A stretch of DNA of 64,000 bases from Peteryoungia wuzhouensis (GCF_003205195.1 NZ_QJRY01000002.1:620001-684000); one strand, 5' to 3'; counted from the first letter of the stretch, positions 45,894-55,832 are shown. The notes: generated by a model not told the origin, from the letters alone. Made by a program: numbers and translations.

Positions 45894-47132
45894 ATGAAGA
45901 AGAACGTGCTCATCATCGGCGCCGGCGGCGTCGCCCAGGTTGTTGCGCATAAATGCGCCCAGAACAACGACGTGCTCGGCGACATCCATATCGCTTCGCG
46001 CACCAAGGCGAAGTGCGACGCCATCATCGCTTCCGTGCACGAGAAGAAGGCGATGAAGCAGGAAGGCGTTCTCGAAGCGCACGCCCTTGACGCCCTCGAC
46101 ATCGAAGCCACCAAGGCCCTGATCAAGAAGCTCGGTGCGCAAATCGTCATCAATGTCGGCACCGCCTTCCTCAACATGTCGGTGCTGCGCGCCTGCATGG
46201 ACACCGGTGTCGCCTATATCGACACCGCGATCCATGAAGAGCCGAACAAGATCTGCGAGACCCCGCCGTGGTACGGAAACTACGAGTGGAAGCGGGCGGA
46301 AGAATGCGCTGAAAAGGGCATCACCGCCATCCTCGGCGCCGGCTTCGATCCGGGCGTGGTCAACGCCTATGCCAAGCTCGCCAAGGACGAATATCTCGAC
46401 AAGGTGACCGACGTCGACATCGTCGACATCAATGCCGGCAGCCACGGCAAATACTTCGCCACCAACTTCGACCCGGAAATCAATTTCCGCGAATTCACCG
46501 GCGTCGTCTATTCCTGGCAGGGCGGCGAATGGAAGGTCAACAAGATGTTCGAGATTGGCAAGGACTACGACCTGCCGGTCGTCGGCACCCGCCGCGCCTA
46601 TCTCTGCGGCCATGACGAAGTGCACTCATTGGCCAAGAACATGGACGGCGCCGACGTGCGCTTCTGGATGGGCTTTGGCGATCACTACATCAACGTCTTC
46701 ACCGTCCTGAAGTCGATCGGCCTCCTCTCCGAACAGCCGGTCAAGCTGGCCGATGGCTCCGAAGTGGTACCGCTGAAGGTCGTCAAGGCCTGCCTTCCCG
46801 ATCCGGCATCGCTTGCCCCCAACTACGAAGGCAAGACCTGCATCGGCGACTACGTGAAGGGTTTGAAGGACGGCAAGGAAAAGACCGTTTTCATTTACAA
46901 CGTCGCCGACCACAAGGAAGCCTATAACGAAGTGGGAAGCCAGGGCATCTCCTACACCGCCGGCGTCCCCCCGGTTGCAGCCGCCATGCTGGTCGCCACG
47001 GGCGAATGGGACGTGAAGAAGATGGCCAACGTCGAAGAACTGCCGCCCAAGCCCTTCATCAACCTCCTGAACAAGATCGGCCTGCCGACCCGCATTCAGG
47101 ACGAGGATGGCGATCGGGCTGTGGAGTTCTGA
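45894..47132 (+). CDS. carboxynorspermidine dehydrogenase (saccharopine dehydrogenase family)
   Basis: A 412-residue NADPH-dependent enzyme condensing a diamine with aspartate semialdehyde to carboxy(nor)spermidine. The Rossmann start is VLIIGAGGVAQVVAHKC (residues 5-21); AILGAGFDPGVVNAYAKLA and EINFREFTGVVYSW are typical of the family. The ATG at 45894 has AGGAG about 11 bases upstream. It follows nspC by 50 bases and ends at a terminator, forming the alternative (SAM-independent) spermidine pathway common in Alphaproteobacteria. Confidence 0.93.
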   Translation: MKKNVLIIGAGGVAQVVAHKCAQNNDVLGDIHIASRTKAKCDAIIASVHEKKAMKQEGVLEAHALDALDIEATKALIKKLGAQIVINVGTAFLNMSVLRACMDTGVAYIDTAIHEEPNKICETPPWYGNYEWKRAEECAEKGITAILGAGFDPGVVNAYAKLAKDEYLDKVTDVDIVDINAGSHGKYFATNFDPEINFREFTGVVYSWQGGEWKVNKMFEIGKDYDLPVVGTRRAYLCGHDEVHSLAKNMDGADVRFWMGFGDHYINVFTVLKSIGLLSEQPVKLADGSEVVPLKVVKACLPDPASLAPNYEGKTCIGDYVKGLKDGKEKTVFIYNVADHKEAYNEVGSQGISYTAGVPPVAAAMLVATGEWDVKKMANVEELPPKPFINLLNKIGLPTRIQDEDGDRAVEF

Positions 47133-47170
47133 GAGCGCGGTTGAGCGCTTGAGGATTGAGGGAAATGCGG

Positions 47171-47199
47171 ACCCCGCCGGAGAGATCTGGCGGGGTTTT
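47171..47199 (+). terminator. rho-independent terminator of the polyamine operon
   Basis: A perfect stem ACCCCGCC/GGCGGGGT (47171-47178 and 47189-47196) with a 10-base loop runs into TTTT. Confidence 0.85.
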
Positions 47200-47226
47200 C
47201 CGTTGGCCCAGAAGCCAACCGTCCTC

Positions 47227-47250
47227 ATCCTCGGGCGAAGTCCCGAGGAT
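47227..47250. repeat. REP-like intergenic palindrome
   Basis: ATCCTCGGG-N6-CCCGAGGAT is a perfect 9-base inverted repeat, followed by CTACTGCCGC and a second short palindrome (TGCCGC-CA-GCGGCA, 47255-47268). From memory, this CTCGGG...CCCGAG pattern matches a palindrome dispersed widely in rhizobial genomes. It lies between the polyamine terminator and the autotransporter stop; the rest of this 271-base gap shows nothing else. Confidence 0.6.
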
Positions 47251-47403
47251 CTACTGCCGCCAGCGGCAGGCGGCGAGGTCGAAGGCGGTGACGCCGCAGC
47301 AGATGCTTGGCACAAAGCTGGGCAGGACAAAGCAGAGCGATCAGGCGCCGAAACGTGACATCCGAGACCATGCTCACCGGCAAGGGATTAAGGCCGTGGC
47401 CGC

Positions 47404-50400
47404 TCAGAAGGCCACTTGTAACCCGGCCTTCACCGACTGCCGAGTGTCACCGCTCGCAAGCTGAGCACTATAATTGATATCGAATGTCGCACCCTCGGCA
47501 ATCTGTGTTGCAAGTCCCAATTTAATCATGCCGGAATGACGCGCGCTTTGACTGCCCTGCACCGTGAAATCACTGCCGCCATCAAAGGCCAGGGTAGCGC
47601 TGGCGCGGTCGTCGCCGAGCATCTGGTTCCAGCCCAACGCACCGTAAAGGCGGATTGCCCGCTCGCCGACAGTCAGGTTGTGATCGAAGCGGATGCCGAG
47701 CGAGGTTTGGGCTAGAAGATCCTCATCCGCCTGCCCGCTTAAGGCTGCAAACCCGCCGGTTTCCGAAAAAGCGTTTTGGCGCCCGTAGATCACCGCAGCG
47801 CCCACGAAAGGCTGCACCGCGATATCGTTGCGCGCAATTTCGGTGGACAGTTCCCCGAAGGCCTGGAGGGTGTCGCCACTATAGTTGGCGACCAGGCGCT
47901 CGGCGAGCGACGAGAAGCTGACACTGCGGTTCGTGTCGATCTCGTGTCTCGCGTAGACGCCACCGAACCGCAGAGCCATGTTGTTGGCCTGCAAGGCGCC
48001 ATAGGCGCCGAGATATACGCTTTCGACATCCGCCTCAGCGGGCGCCTCCGAAAGGTCCATCGACAGATGATCATATCCCGCGAGAATGCCGAGTGTCATA
48101 CTGCCGCTCTGATAAAGATCCCCGCCGAAGGTAACGCCCCCGCCCTGAAGGCTCCCGCCGCTGGCCACCTCGTCGGTCCGCCAGCGATTTGACGTACCAT
48201 GGGCCACGGTCCAGAACCGCCCGCGCCCAGGATCGGCGAGTGTTTGCAACACGCTGTCGCGCTGTGCTGCACCGCTGTCTATCAACCCCTGGCCAATCGA
48301 CGCGTGGATCTCGCCCGAAAGCGCGCGCAAGGCACGACTGCGCTCCGCATCCGTCACCCCCAGCAACGCGTCCGTGACCGGCCCGTTCGGAAGGCTGTCC
48401 AACGCTGAGCCCACCTCCTGCTCGTTCGGCGTGCCGGCTGAATCGCTGAATGACAGTCGCGTCAGCGTCAGGTAGATATTGTTCGCGTCATAGGAAAGAG
48501 CGGAGTCTAGGAAGGCGAAGCTATCGCTGACCGAACCAAAGGTACCATTGACGCCGCCGGATGCCGTGGCAATTCGATAGGTGATGGGTGAGGCATAATC
48601 AATACCTGTATCCACCCCATTCTCCGGACCCACCAGGACGCTGGCGCCGCTTGAGACCGTGAGCACGCCGCCGACATCCATCATGTCGGCATGACCGAGG
48701 CCATCCACCTCCACATCATAAACTGAGCCTGCAGCAAAAGTGGCATTGCCGACGATATTGAGAGTTCCAATGGAATTTCCCGGCGCGATTGTCGCACCGT
48801 CGAGCGCATCAAAAGACCCGACAATGCCGGCGCCTCCGAGCCTTGCCCCATCATGGATCGTGACCGGACCGCCAAGGCTGCCGTTGACCGAAAGCAGCCC
48901 CTCCTGCACCTCTGTCCCGCCGGTAAAGGTCCCGACACCAGTCCAGTTGAGGCGTCCGGCACCAGTTTTCACCAGACCACCGCTTCCGGACATGTCGGAG
49001 GCATAGGTACCGGAGGAGAGTTCATTGAATGTAACCAAGGCAATGTTGACCACATCGCCTTGAAGTCCAAGCGCATCGGTCAGCAACCCTCCCCCGAACA
49101 CTTCGAAAGTTCCGGAAAACGCGTTGGTCCCTGACAACGTAAGCAAACCATTGCCAAGTTTGGTAAACACGCCGCTCCCCGAGAGCGTTCCGGAATACGT
49201 GTCGTCCCGCGAACCGAGGTCGAAAACGACTGAGGCGTTGTTCTCAATGTCGCCGTTGGCATTAGATGTCTGGATAACGAGGGAACCGTCATCAATCCTT
49301 GCATTGCCCCAAATGGATGATGTTTGTCCGAAAGTGAGCGTCCCTCCACCTGCCTTGATCAGTTCCCCGCCAAAGGAAGAATAGACAGAGCCATCGAATT
49401 GACTGCTTGCCCCGCCGGCCCCAACTGTCAGATCCGCGCGTGTCACAATCGCGCCATCGCCACTCAGCACGCCGAAGCGCACGTCGCTATTTGCGCCGAA
49501 GAACCCGTCAATCTCGACAGGTACGCCGCCGTTGAATACCGAGCTGCTGTTAACAGTAAGCCTGGCCCCATCCGCCACAATCACGCCTGCGGCAGAAACC
49601 AAGCTTCCGCCCCAGGTAGATGTTCCGGTAAAAATCAGATCGTTTGCGGTTTCAAAGGCCCCGTCAAACGTGCCGCCATCGATTGTAATGTCTCCAACGC
49701 CTCGGATGGTACCTGACCCTGTAAGATTTCGCAGCGTCAGGTCAGTCACACCAAACTGCAGCTCAGCTCCGGCCCCCACGGAAATAGAAGAAAGGTTCGC
49801 AATTGAGGCAGCGATTGTGTCGACAATCTGCGTTTGCTCCAGGTTAAAAAAAGAACCGTCCGTGACCTGCAACCGGTTCACATTGGTTAATATCCCGCCG
49901 AGCGACGCAGCCGTAGTAGAGCCATAGTTGTTGATAGTCAAAACGTCGACATTACGAATTTCTCCATCGAACGATGCGCCATTGAGGGTCATGGACCTCC
50001 CGCTGCCATCGAGAATACCAGCGCCAGTCAAGTTGCTGACGGAATGAAAAAGTACACCGGATGGCCCAAGGACTACACTTGCTCCTGAATCGATCTGGAC
50101 TGCACCGAACGGCGCAACAACACGCAAAGAATCCTTGAAAATGACTGTTCCACCGGCAACCGTCATGCTTGAGCGCGGCGGAAAAGGCGGAGACCCGCCG
50201 TTGAACGTTGCATTTTCAAAGACCAGCGTCCCCTGGTCGACAGCAGATCCTAAGGTAAGATCGTATCCCAGACCCAGGCTGACAGATGGAACGTTCAAGA
50301 TTGACGAGGTCGTGGCCGAAAGCCTACCAACGCCGCCGCGGTCAAAGACAAGCGTGCCGGTAAGCGTGGCTTCCGTGTCGACAGTTCCGAACCTGAGCGA

Positions 50401-50544
50401 GCTGTTCAAGAAGATATAATTGCTGCCATATTCAGTTCCCGTATAAATGGTCGTTGGCGTCGTGATATCCACGGCCCAAAGCGGGTCTGCTTGCAAGACT
50501 GTTGCTCCAGCAAGAGCCGCAAAAAATGCTTTTGATTTCATCAT
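47404..50544 (-). CDS. autotransporter (type Va) with beta-helical passenger
   Basis: A 1046-residue precursor. The signal peptide is at residues 1-26 (FFAALAGATVLQADPLWA). A repetitive beta-helix passenger (about 27-740) has recurring Gly/Thr/Ser-rich units such as SGSGVFTKLGNGLLTLSG and SGSGGLVKTGAGRLNWTG (the autotransporter-associated repeat). A C-terminal 12-strand barrel (about the last 280 residues, from GRFWTVAHGTSN) ends in VAF with the expected terminal Phe. No protease or pertactin active-site motif is seen, so a surface adhesin is likelier. The passenger's GC content is lower than its neighbours'. It is divergent from a GGDEF-EAL regulator. Confidence 0.92.
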   Translation of the reverse strand: MMKSKAFFAALAGATVLQADPLWAVDITTPTTIYTGTEYGSNYIFLNSSLRFGTVDTEATLTGTLVFDRGGVGRLSATTSSILNVPSVSLGLGYDLTLGSAVDQGTLVFENATFNGGSPPFPPRSSMTVAGGTVIFKDSLRVVAPFGAVQIDSGASVVLGPSGVLFHSVSNLTGAGILDGSGRSMTLNGASFDGEIRNVDVLTINNYGSTTAASLGGILTNVNRLQVTDGSFFNLEQTQIVDTIAASIANLSSISVGAGAELQFGVTDLTLRNLTGSGTIRGVGDITIDGGTFDGAFETANDLIFTGTSTWGGSLVSAAGVIVADGARLTVNSSSVFNGGVPVEIDGFFGANSDVRFGVLSGDGAIVTRADLTVGAGGASSQFDGSVYSSFGGELIKAGGGTLTFGQTSSIWGNARIDDGSLVIQTSNANGDIENNASVVFDLGSRDDTYSGTLSGSGVFTKLGNGLLTLSGTNAFSGTFEVFGGGLLTDALGLQGDVVNIALVTFNELSSGTYASDMSGSGGLVKTGAGRLNWTGVGTFTGGTEVQEGLLSVNGSLGGPVTIHDGARLGGAGIVGSFDALDGATIAPGNSIGTLNIVGNATFAAGSVYDVEVDGLGHADMMDVGGVLTVSSGASVLVGPENGVDTGIDYASPITYRIATASGGVNGTFGSVSDSFAFLDSALSYDANNIYLTLTRLSFSDSAGTPNEQEVGSALDSLPNGPVTDALLGVTDAERSRALRALSGEIHASIGQGLIDSGAAQRDSVLQTLADPGRGRFWTVAHGTSNRWRTDEVASGGSLQGGGVTFGGDLYQSGSMTLGILAGYDHLSMDLSEAPAEADVESVYLGAYGALQANNMALRFGGVYARHEIDTNRSVSFSSLAERLVANYSGDTLQAFGELSTEIARNDIAVQPFVGAAVIYGRQNAFSETGGFAALSGQADEDLLAQTSLGIRFDHNLTVGERAIRLYGALGWNQMLGDDRASATLAFDGGSDFTVQGSQSARHSGMIKLGLATQIAEGATFDINYSAQLASGDTRQSVKAGLQVAF

Positions 50545-50837
50545 CTTGCACAATTTCTTCGATTGACGGCGGAAGGCGCAGGCAGATCGAGAAGTTACAG
50601 TCGCAACCTACCCGAAGCACGTCCAAAAGCTGCAGGTACATCGCGATCAGCCACGGCGTCCTGGCTCCAGGGAACCGCTCAGCCGACGCACCACCAACCC
50701 AAAAACCCGCAGCCCCCATCAACACCATTCCGAAAGCATTTCCTGATAAACCAATCCCTGCAGCGCTCTTTGCGGACATGATGTCACCTGCCGTCCTTGC
50801 GGATATGCAATGGCCACCCAAAACTCTGGTTGTCCCG

Positions 50838-52940
50838 ATGGCAGTGGAAATTCGGTCGCCCCGTCAGGCGCGGCAGGTCGTGTTGGCGGCCATCAGTGTG
50901 CTGGCGATCCTGGCCTCGATCGCGGCTTTGTCGGCCCATGTCGTCGTCACCATGCGGGATGCCGCCAACGGCATCGATGAAAAACGCTCGCTGGATGCCG
51001 TGGCCTCCGCCGTCTCGTCGATCAAGAAACGCATGGCGGTCACCACCCGCGACAATGCCATCTGGGACGATGCCTATAAGGCGATCGGCTCGCCCGACAC
51101 CCAGACCTGGATCCACGAAAACTGGGGCACGACCAGTGAGGACTACCCGCTTTACGACGGCGTCGTGGTGCTCGACCCTGACGGGCGGAAGGTGTCGGCC
51201 TATGTGAAGGGCATGACCTTCGACGCGCTGACGGCCTTCGGGCCGAATCTTGTCCGTCAGTCGCTCGATGCCGCCAAAACGCCCTCGACCAATGCCCGTG
51301 TCGGTTTCTTTTTACTGTCCGGCCAGATCACGATGGTCAGCACGCTGGCCATCCAGCCCTATTATGGCAAGGCTCAGACCCCATTCTACACCCTGACCTA
51401 CTTCAAGGGTCTCACCCCGGATTACATCGCCGGCATCGCCGACGATTTTCAGGTGAAGGGGCTTTCGATCCACAAGGACCGGATACCCGGCCAGCTCGAT
51501 TATCCGATCATCGACACGAACGGCCAGCCGCTCGCCTATCTCACCTGGCCGAAACTCGATCCCGGCACGGCGATCTATGAGCGGGTTTTCCCGCAACTGA
51601 TCACCCTGGCCGTTCTGTTTGCCATTTTCGTGTTCCTGGTGATCGATCATTCGCGCTCGGAACTGCGCCGCGAAAGCGCGCGTGCGGCCGAAGCCACGCG
51701 CGATGCCACCCACGACCATCTGACGGGCCTGCTCAACCGTGCCGGCTTCATTCATGCCATTTCAGGCGCGCCCGCAGGCAGCATCGTCCACCTCATCGAT
51801 CTCGACGGTTTCAAGGCCGTCAACGACGCCTGGGGCCATGCCGTGGGCGACAAGCTCATCCGCATGGTCGGCGAAACGCTTGAAACGGTGGATGACAGGG
51901 TCTCTGCGATCGCCCGCATGGGCGGCGACGAATTCGCCCTGATCCATCCCGACGATGTCGATGCGAACAGGGTCGGCGCCCGCATCGTGCATCTGCTGAA
52001 GCAGCCTTTCGCCATCGACGGACGCACCGTCGAGGTCGGCGCCAGTGTCGGCTTCACCAGCCTGCCGGCCGAGACGACCCCGCTCGAAGTCGTCCGCCGC
52101 GCCGATGTCACGCTCTATCACGCCAAGGAAAGCGGTCGCGGGCAGACGGCAGCCTACAGCGCCGAACTCGATCTCGAGCGGGAGAACCTCGCCTTGGCCG
52201 AACAGCGCCTGAAGGCAGCCATCGCCAATGACGAGATCGAAGTGGTCTTCCAGCCGCTGACATCGTCCGTCTCCGGCGCGATACTGGGCGTCGAGGCGCT
52301 GGCCCGATGGATGCCGCCGACCGGCCCGGTCAGCCCGGATATCTTCATTCCGCTCGCCGAACGATCCGGCCTCATCGACCAGCTGTCGCAAAAGGTCTTC
52401 GAGACCGCCATGCGCGCGGTCACCGACTGGCCGCACATCGACCTGTCGCTCAACGTATCGCCCCTGCAACTGTGCAATCCGAATTTCGCCGACGAGATGA
52501 AGGATCTTCTGTCGCGGCTGGCCTTCGATCCCCGCCGCCTCATTCTCGAGGTGACGGAAGGCGTGTTCATCTCCAAGCCCGACCGGGCGCGGCGTTCGAT
52601 CACCGCGCTGCATGCCATCGGCGCGCGTTTCGCCATGGATGATTTCGGCACCGGCCATGCCAGCATCGGCACGCTGCGCCAATTCGGCTTCGACAAGGTC
52701 AAGATCGACCGATCCCTGATCTCAGGCGGCAATGATGCAATCCTGAAAGCCACCATCCAGCTCGCCGCCGCCCTCGACATTCCCGTCACCGCCGAAGGCA
52801 TCGAGACGGACGCCCAGGCCCGTTTCGCCCGCGAAGCCGGCTGCGAACTGCTGCAGGGTTATCTGATCGGCAAACCCATGTCACTTGCCCGGTTGCGCGA
52901 AAGGCTGGAACCCGCCACCCCCACAGCCAAGCGGGCCTGA
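50838..52940 (+). CDS. CHASE4-type sensor with GGDEF and EAL domains
   Basis: A protein of about 700 residues. TM1 lies at 14-38, a periplasmic CHASE4-like sensor at about 40-245 (TRDNAIWDDAYKAIG) and TM2 at about 250-270. GGDEF follows (motif ARMGGDEFALI; no RxxD inhibitory site), then EAL. The EAL active site looks complete: EALARW, LNVSPLQL, LEVTEG, DDFGTGHAS, KIDRSL, AEGIET and LQGYLIG. It could therefore both make and degrade cyclic di-GMP. The start at 50838 is chosen as the last ATG before TM1; in-frame ATGs at 50778 and 50805 are possible. It is divergent from the autotransporter. Confidence 0.9.
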   Translation: MAVEIRSPRQARQVVLAAISVLAILASIAALSAHVVVTMRDAANGIDEKRSLDAVASAVSSIKKRMAVTTRDNAIWDDAYKAIGSPDTQTWIHENWGTTSEDYPLYDGVVVLDPDGRKVSAYVKGMTFDALTAFGPNLVRQSLDAAKTPSTNARVGFFLLSGQITMVSTLAIQPYYGKAQTPFYTLTYFKGLTPDYIAGIADDFQVKGLSIHKDRIPGQLDYPIIDTNGQPLAYLTWPKLDPGTAIYERVFPQLITLAVLFAIFVFLVIDHSRSELRRESARAAEATRDATHDHLTGLLNRAGFIHAISGAPAGSIVHLIDLDGFKAVNDAWGHAVGDKLIRMVGETLETVDDRVSAIARMGGDEFALIHPDDVDANRVGARIVHLLKQPFAIDGRTVEVGASVGFTSLPAETTPLEVVRRADVTLYHAKESGRGQTAAYSAELDLERENLALAEQRLKAAIANDEIEVVFQPLTSSVSGAILGVEALARWMPPTGPVSPDIFIPLAERSGLIDQLSQKVFETAMRAVTDWPHIDLSLNVSPLQLCNPNFADEMKDLLSRLAFDPRRLILEVTEGVFISKPDRARRSITALHAIGARFAMDDFGTGHASIGTLRQFGFDKVKIDRSLISGGNDAILKATIQLAAALDIPVTAEGIETDAQARFAREAGCELLQGYLIGKPMSLARLRERLEPATPTAKRA

Positions 52941-53051
52941 TGGCGCCCTGAAACATGGAGCCCTCCCCCCTCCCGGCGATCCCTTGGCGCTATCCACCCC
53001 GCCCCCGCCATGCTAGGAGGCCCGCACGCCTCCACATGAGCCCGAGACCCG

Positions 53052-53555
53052 ATGCCCCCTGCCCTTTACACCGACCTCACCGCCGCCCTCCGACCGCTCC
53101 TCGCCGAGCTTCTGGAAACCCCTGACCTCTTCCAGACCTGGGATGCCCATCTGGAACTCGTCGCAGCCGGCGGGCTGGTGGTGTTGAAATCGAAGCGGGC
53201 CAAGGGACTGGTCGACAGCCTGTTCTGGGGCCGCGCGCCCAAGGCAACGGAGAACAAGCAGTTGCCGCAGGCCACCGCCTTTGCCGCCATCGACCGGTTC
53301 CTCGGTCTGAAGGCCCATCTGGCGCTGTCGGATGCCCTTCCCGAAGGCGCCGTGCTCGATGAAGCCTATCCCCATTGCGCGGTCAAATTTTCCTATCGCA
53401 AGAAGGGTGCGCCGAAGGCAAAGGCACTCTCAATGATCTTCATCGGCTTCAATGACGACGCCGATGCGCTGGCCTATGCCGAAAGCGCCACAGGCACCCT
53501 GCCGCTCGTCACCACCCGGCCGCTCATGGGCACAAAGCTGCACGAATGGCGCTGA
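53052..53555 (+). CDS. hypothetical protein
   Basis: A 167-residue soluble protein without recognised family, signal peptide or membrane segment. It starts at an ATG after GAGACCCG. A central basic patch (KSKRAKGLVDSLFWGRAPKA, near residues 47-66) and a hydrophobic strand pair ending LSMIFIGFNDDADAL are the main features. It is convergent with the acyltransferase gene (18 bases between stops). The sequence looks like a real gene by codon use, but no function can be offered. Confidence 0.65.
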   Translation: MPPALYTDLTAALRPLLAELLETPDLFQTWDAHLELVAAGGLVVLKSKRAKGLVDSLFWGRAPKATENKQLPQATAFAAIDRFLGLKAHLALSDALPEGAVLDEAYPHCAVKFSYRKKGAPKAKALSMIFIGFNDDADALAYAESATGTLPLVTTRPLMGTKLHEWR

Positions 53556-53573
53556 AGCCGACCTGAATTCGGC

Positions 53574-54638
53574 TCATTCCCCCGCGATCGCGCCCGGCCG
53601 CCTGCGCCACAACACATCATCGAGCTTCGTCTGCAACCCGAGGAAACGGGCAATGCCGATCCGGTTTGCGATCACCTGCGCAGTGAGCGGCACCACGACG
53701 GCGAATGCGATGCAGCCGAGGATCACAGCCGTCAGGTCAAGATGCAGCAGCTTCAGCCCGACCGCCCGAAAGGTCGCGATGACCAGGATATGCATGACGT
53801 AAATGCCCATGGTGCAGCGCCCGAGAATGACGAGCGGCCGGCGCAGCGGCGAATGGGCAAGAAGCGTCGACAGCATGAAGAAGGCGACGAGCCCGCACAG
53901 CGTGCCCACTGTCGCAAGCCGCACATCGAGCGCATAGCGATAGGCAATGCTGGCCGAGAGCACGAAGCCGGCGGTCGCCAGCCCGAGCGTCACGGCCGAG
54001 CGCAGCGGCCCGGCCAGCCGCTCGGCAAAGACCAATCGGCCGAGCGAGAAATAGACCAGCCCAAAGGCGAGATCGCCAATCACCGCCGGCAATGGCAGCG
54101 GATGCACGACCAGCATCAGCAGGAAGGCGAGAAGCGCCACCACCCGCGCCGAAAACCTCTGCAACAGGTAGCTCGCGGCAAAGGCCATGAACAGCGCGTA
54201 GAGAAACCAGAAGGGCGAGACCGGATCCCAGCCGATCGAGGCGAGGCGGCCAAGGCTCGCCTCGTGATTGACCATGCCCGACCCGCTCATGATCGCCTGG
54301 GCGGCAAGATGCACCGTCGACCAGAGAACATAGGGCCAGGCCAGGGTCACGAGCTTCGGCTTCCAGAACGACCGCCCTGCACCATCGGACGCCGTCTCCC
54401 GGAGACCGGCGTCGCGCGCGCCCTGCGCCCTTTGCCGCCCGGCCTCGTAGAGAAAGCCGGAAACCACGAAGAAGACCGGCATATGCACGGTATAGACGAG
54501 GTAGTCGACATACCCCCAGACGCCGTCGAAGGAGACGAGCCCGGCCACCTGCAAGCCACGCATCACATGGCCATAGACCACCAAGAGAATGGCGATGCCT
54601 TTGGCGATGTCCAGCCCGTCGAGCCTCTTGGTCTGCAT
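53574..54638 (-). CDS. acyltransferase family 3 membrane protein
   Basis: A 354-residue integral-membrane acyltransferase with about 10 helices, of the group that O-acylates exopolysaccharides, Nod factors or other glycans. Family features are LDGLDIAKGIAILLVVYGHV (residues 6-25, with the conserved His), then a loop with VHMPVFFVVSGFL. The internal soluble stretch (residues 65-95) is polar. It stands alone without polysaccharide genes nearby, so the acceptor is unknown. Confidence 0.9.
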   Translation of the reverse strand: MQTKRLDGLDIAKGIAILLVVYGHVMRGLQVAGLVSFDGVWGYVDYLVYTVHMPVFFVVSGFLYEAGRQRAQGARDAGLRETASDGAGRSFWKPKLVTLAWPYVLWSTVHLAAQAIMSGSGMVNHEASLGRLASIGWDPVSPFWFLYALFMAFAASYLLQRFSARVVALLAFLLMLVVHPLPLPAVIGDLAFGLVYFSLGRLVFAERLAGPLRSAVTLGLATAGFVLSASIAYRYALDVRLATVGTLCGLVAFFMLSTLLAHSPLRRPLVILGRCTMGIYVMHILVIATFRAVGLKLLHLDLTAVILGCIAFAVVVPLTAQVIANRIGIARFLGLQTKLDDVLWRRRPGAIAGE

Positions 54639-54789
54639 GGCGCATGTCTCGCGTGGCGAATATGAAGCCGAGCTTGCGCATGCCCGGCATCAGCGGGTCA
54701 AGTTAAACGCTTGATTAACCTTAATCCGCAGCCGCCTCGTCCCGGTCAGGGTATCCAGCGAAACCCACCTTGCGGCAGCCTCACCGCCC

Positions 54790-55689
54790 TTAACGCCGCG
54801 CTCCCGCCACACAGGCGACCACCGCCAGCGTCGCCAGCCCCATGCCCCAGCTCACCTGCTCGCCGAGCAGAAGGGCCGCCAGCGCCAGGCCGAAAAACGG
54901 CTGCAACAGTTGCAACTGACCGACGGCTGCAATCCCGCCCAGTGCCAGGCCGCGATACCAGAAGACGAAGCCGATCAGCATGGAAAACAGCGAGACATAG
55001 GCAAGCCCCAGCCACTGCCCGGTCGTCACATCCGCCACCGTGTCCGGCCGCAGCACCCATGTCAGCACCAGCATCACCGGCAGCGCCAGCACCAGCGCCG
55101 AGGCGATCACGGCAAAACCGCCCATCTGCCGCGTCAGCCGCCCGCCCTCGGCATAACCCAGCCCGCAGACCAGGATGGCCGCAATCATCAGGACATCCCC
55201 GGTCAGCGAAGCCGGCCCGCCATTCGTCACCGCAAAACCGACGACCACGAGACTGCCGAGCAGTGAAAACACCCAGAACACCGGCTTCGGTCGTTCCGAC
55301 CCGCGCAACACGCCGAAGACGGCGGTCGACAGCGGCAAAAGCCCGATGAACACCAGCGACTGCGCAGACGTGATGTGCTGCAGCGCCAGCGCCGTCAAAA
55401 GCGGAAAGCCGACCACGACCCCGAGCGCAATGACGACCAGGGACAACACGTCCCCCCGCCCCGGCCGCCGGGTCTTCAGCGCCAACAGCACGGCGAGTGC
55501 CAGAAGCCCGGCGATCGCCGCCCGCGCTGCGGTCAGGAAGACGGGGTCGAAACCCTGCACGGCGACCCGCGTCGCCGGCAGCGACGCCGAGAAGATCAGC
55601 ATGCCCAGCGCCCCGTTCAAAAATCCCCGCGTCGTCGTATTAAGCGTCGTCCTGTCGAGCGTGCCCTTGCCCGCCATCACCTTGTCCAT
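54790..55689 (-). CDS. EamA family (DMT) exporter
   Basis: A 299-residue drug/metabolite transporter with ten hydrophobic helices in two EamA repeats (about 22-150 and 160-297). The start at 55689 has AAGGAAG upstream. It is divergent from a MocR-type regulator with an inverted repeat between, so it is probably that regulator's target. In related systems such exporters release amino acids or amine metabolites; the cargo here is inferred only from the PLP-binding regulator. Confidence 0.9.
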   Translation of the reverse strand: MDKVMAGKGTLDRTTLNTTTRGFLNGALGMLIFSASLPATRVAVQGFDPVFLTAARAAIAGLLALAVLLALKTRRPGRGDVLSLVVIALGVVVGFPLLTALALQHITSAQSLVFIGLLPLSTAVFGVLRGSERPKPVFWVFSLLGSLVVVGFAVTNGGPASLTGDVLMIAAILVCGLGYAEGGRLTRQMGGFAVIASALVLALPVMLVLTWVLRPDTVADVTTGQWLGLAYVSLFSMLIGFVFWYRGLALGGIAAVGQLQLLQPFFGLALAALLLGEQVSWGMGLATLAVVACVAGARR

Positions 55690-55786
55690 GCCCGTATCTT
55701 CCTTGTCCTCAACTGTCGCGCCTGCCGCTTGCCAGGCGGGCGCCGGTCGGACCCTAGCGACTGGCCACTCGACTTGGCAGACACGG

Positions 55787-55816
55787 ATCGATACACTTTC
55801 ACCAAACTGTATTGAT
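55787..55816. promoter_or_regulatory. inverted repeat between EamA and MocR genes
   Basis: ATCGATACA (55787-55795) and TGTATTGAT (55808-55816) form an 8-of-9 inverted repeat with 12 bases between, centres 21 bases (two helical turns) apart. A further ATACA at 55828 lies next to the MocR start. This is a probable MocR operator. Confidence 0.6.
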
Positions 55817-55832
55817 AACGAGAGCCATACAG

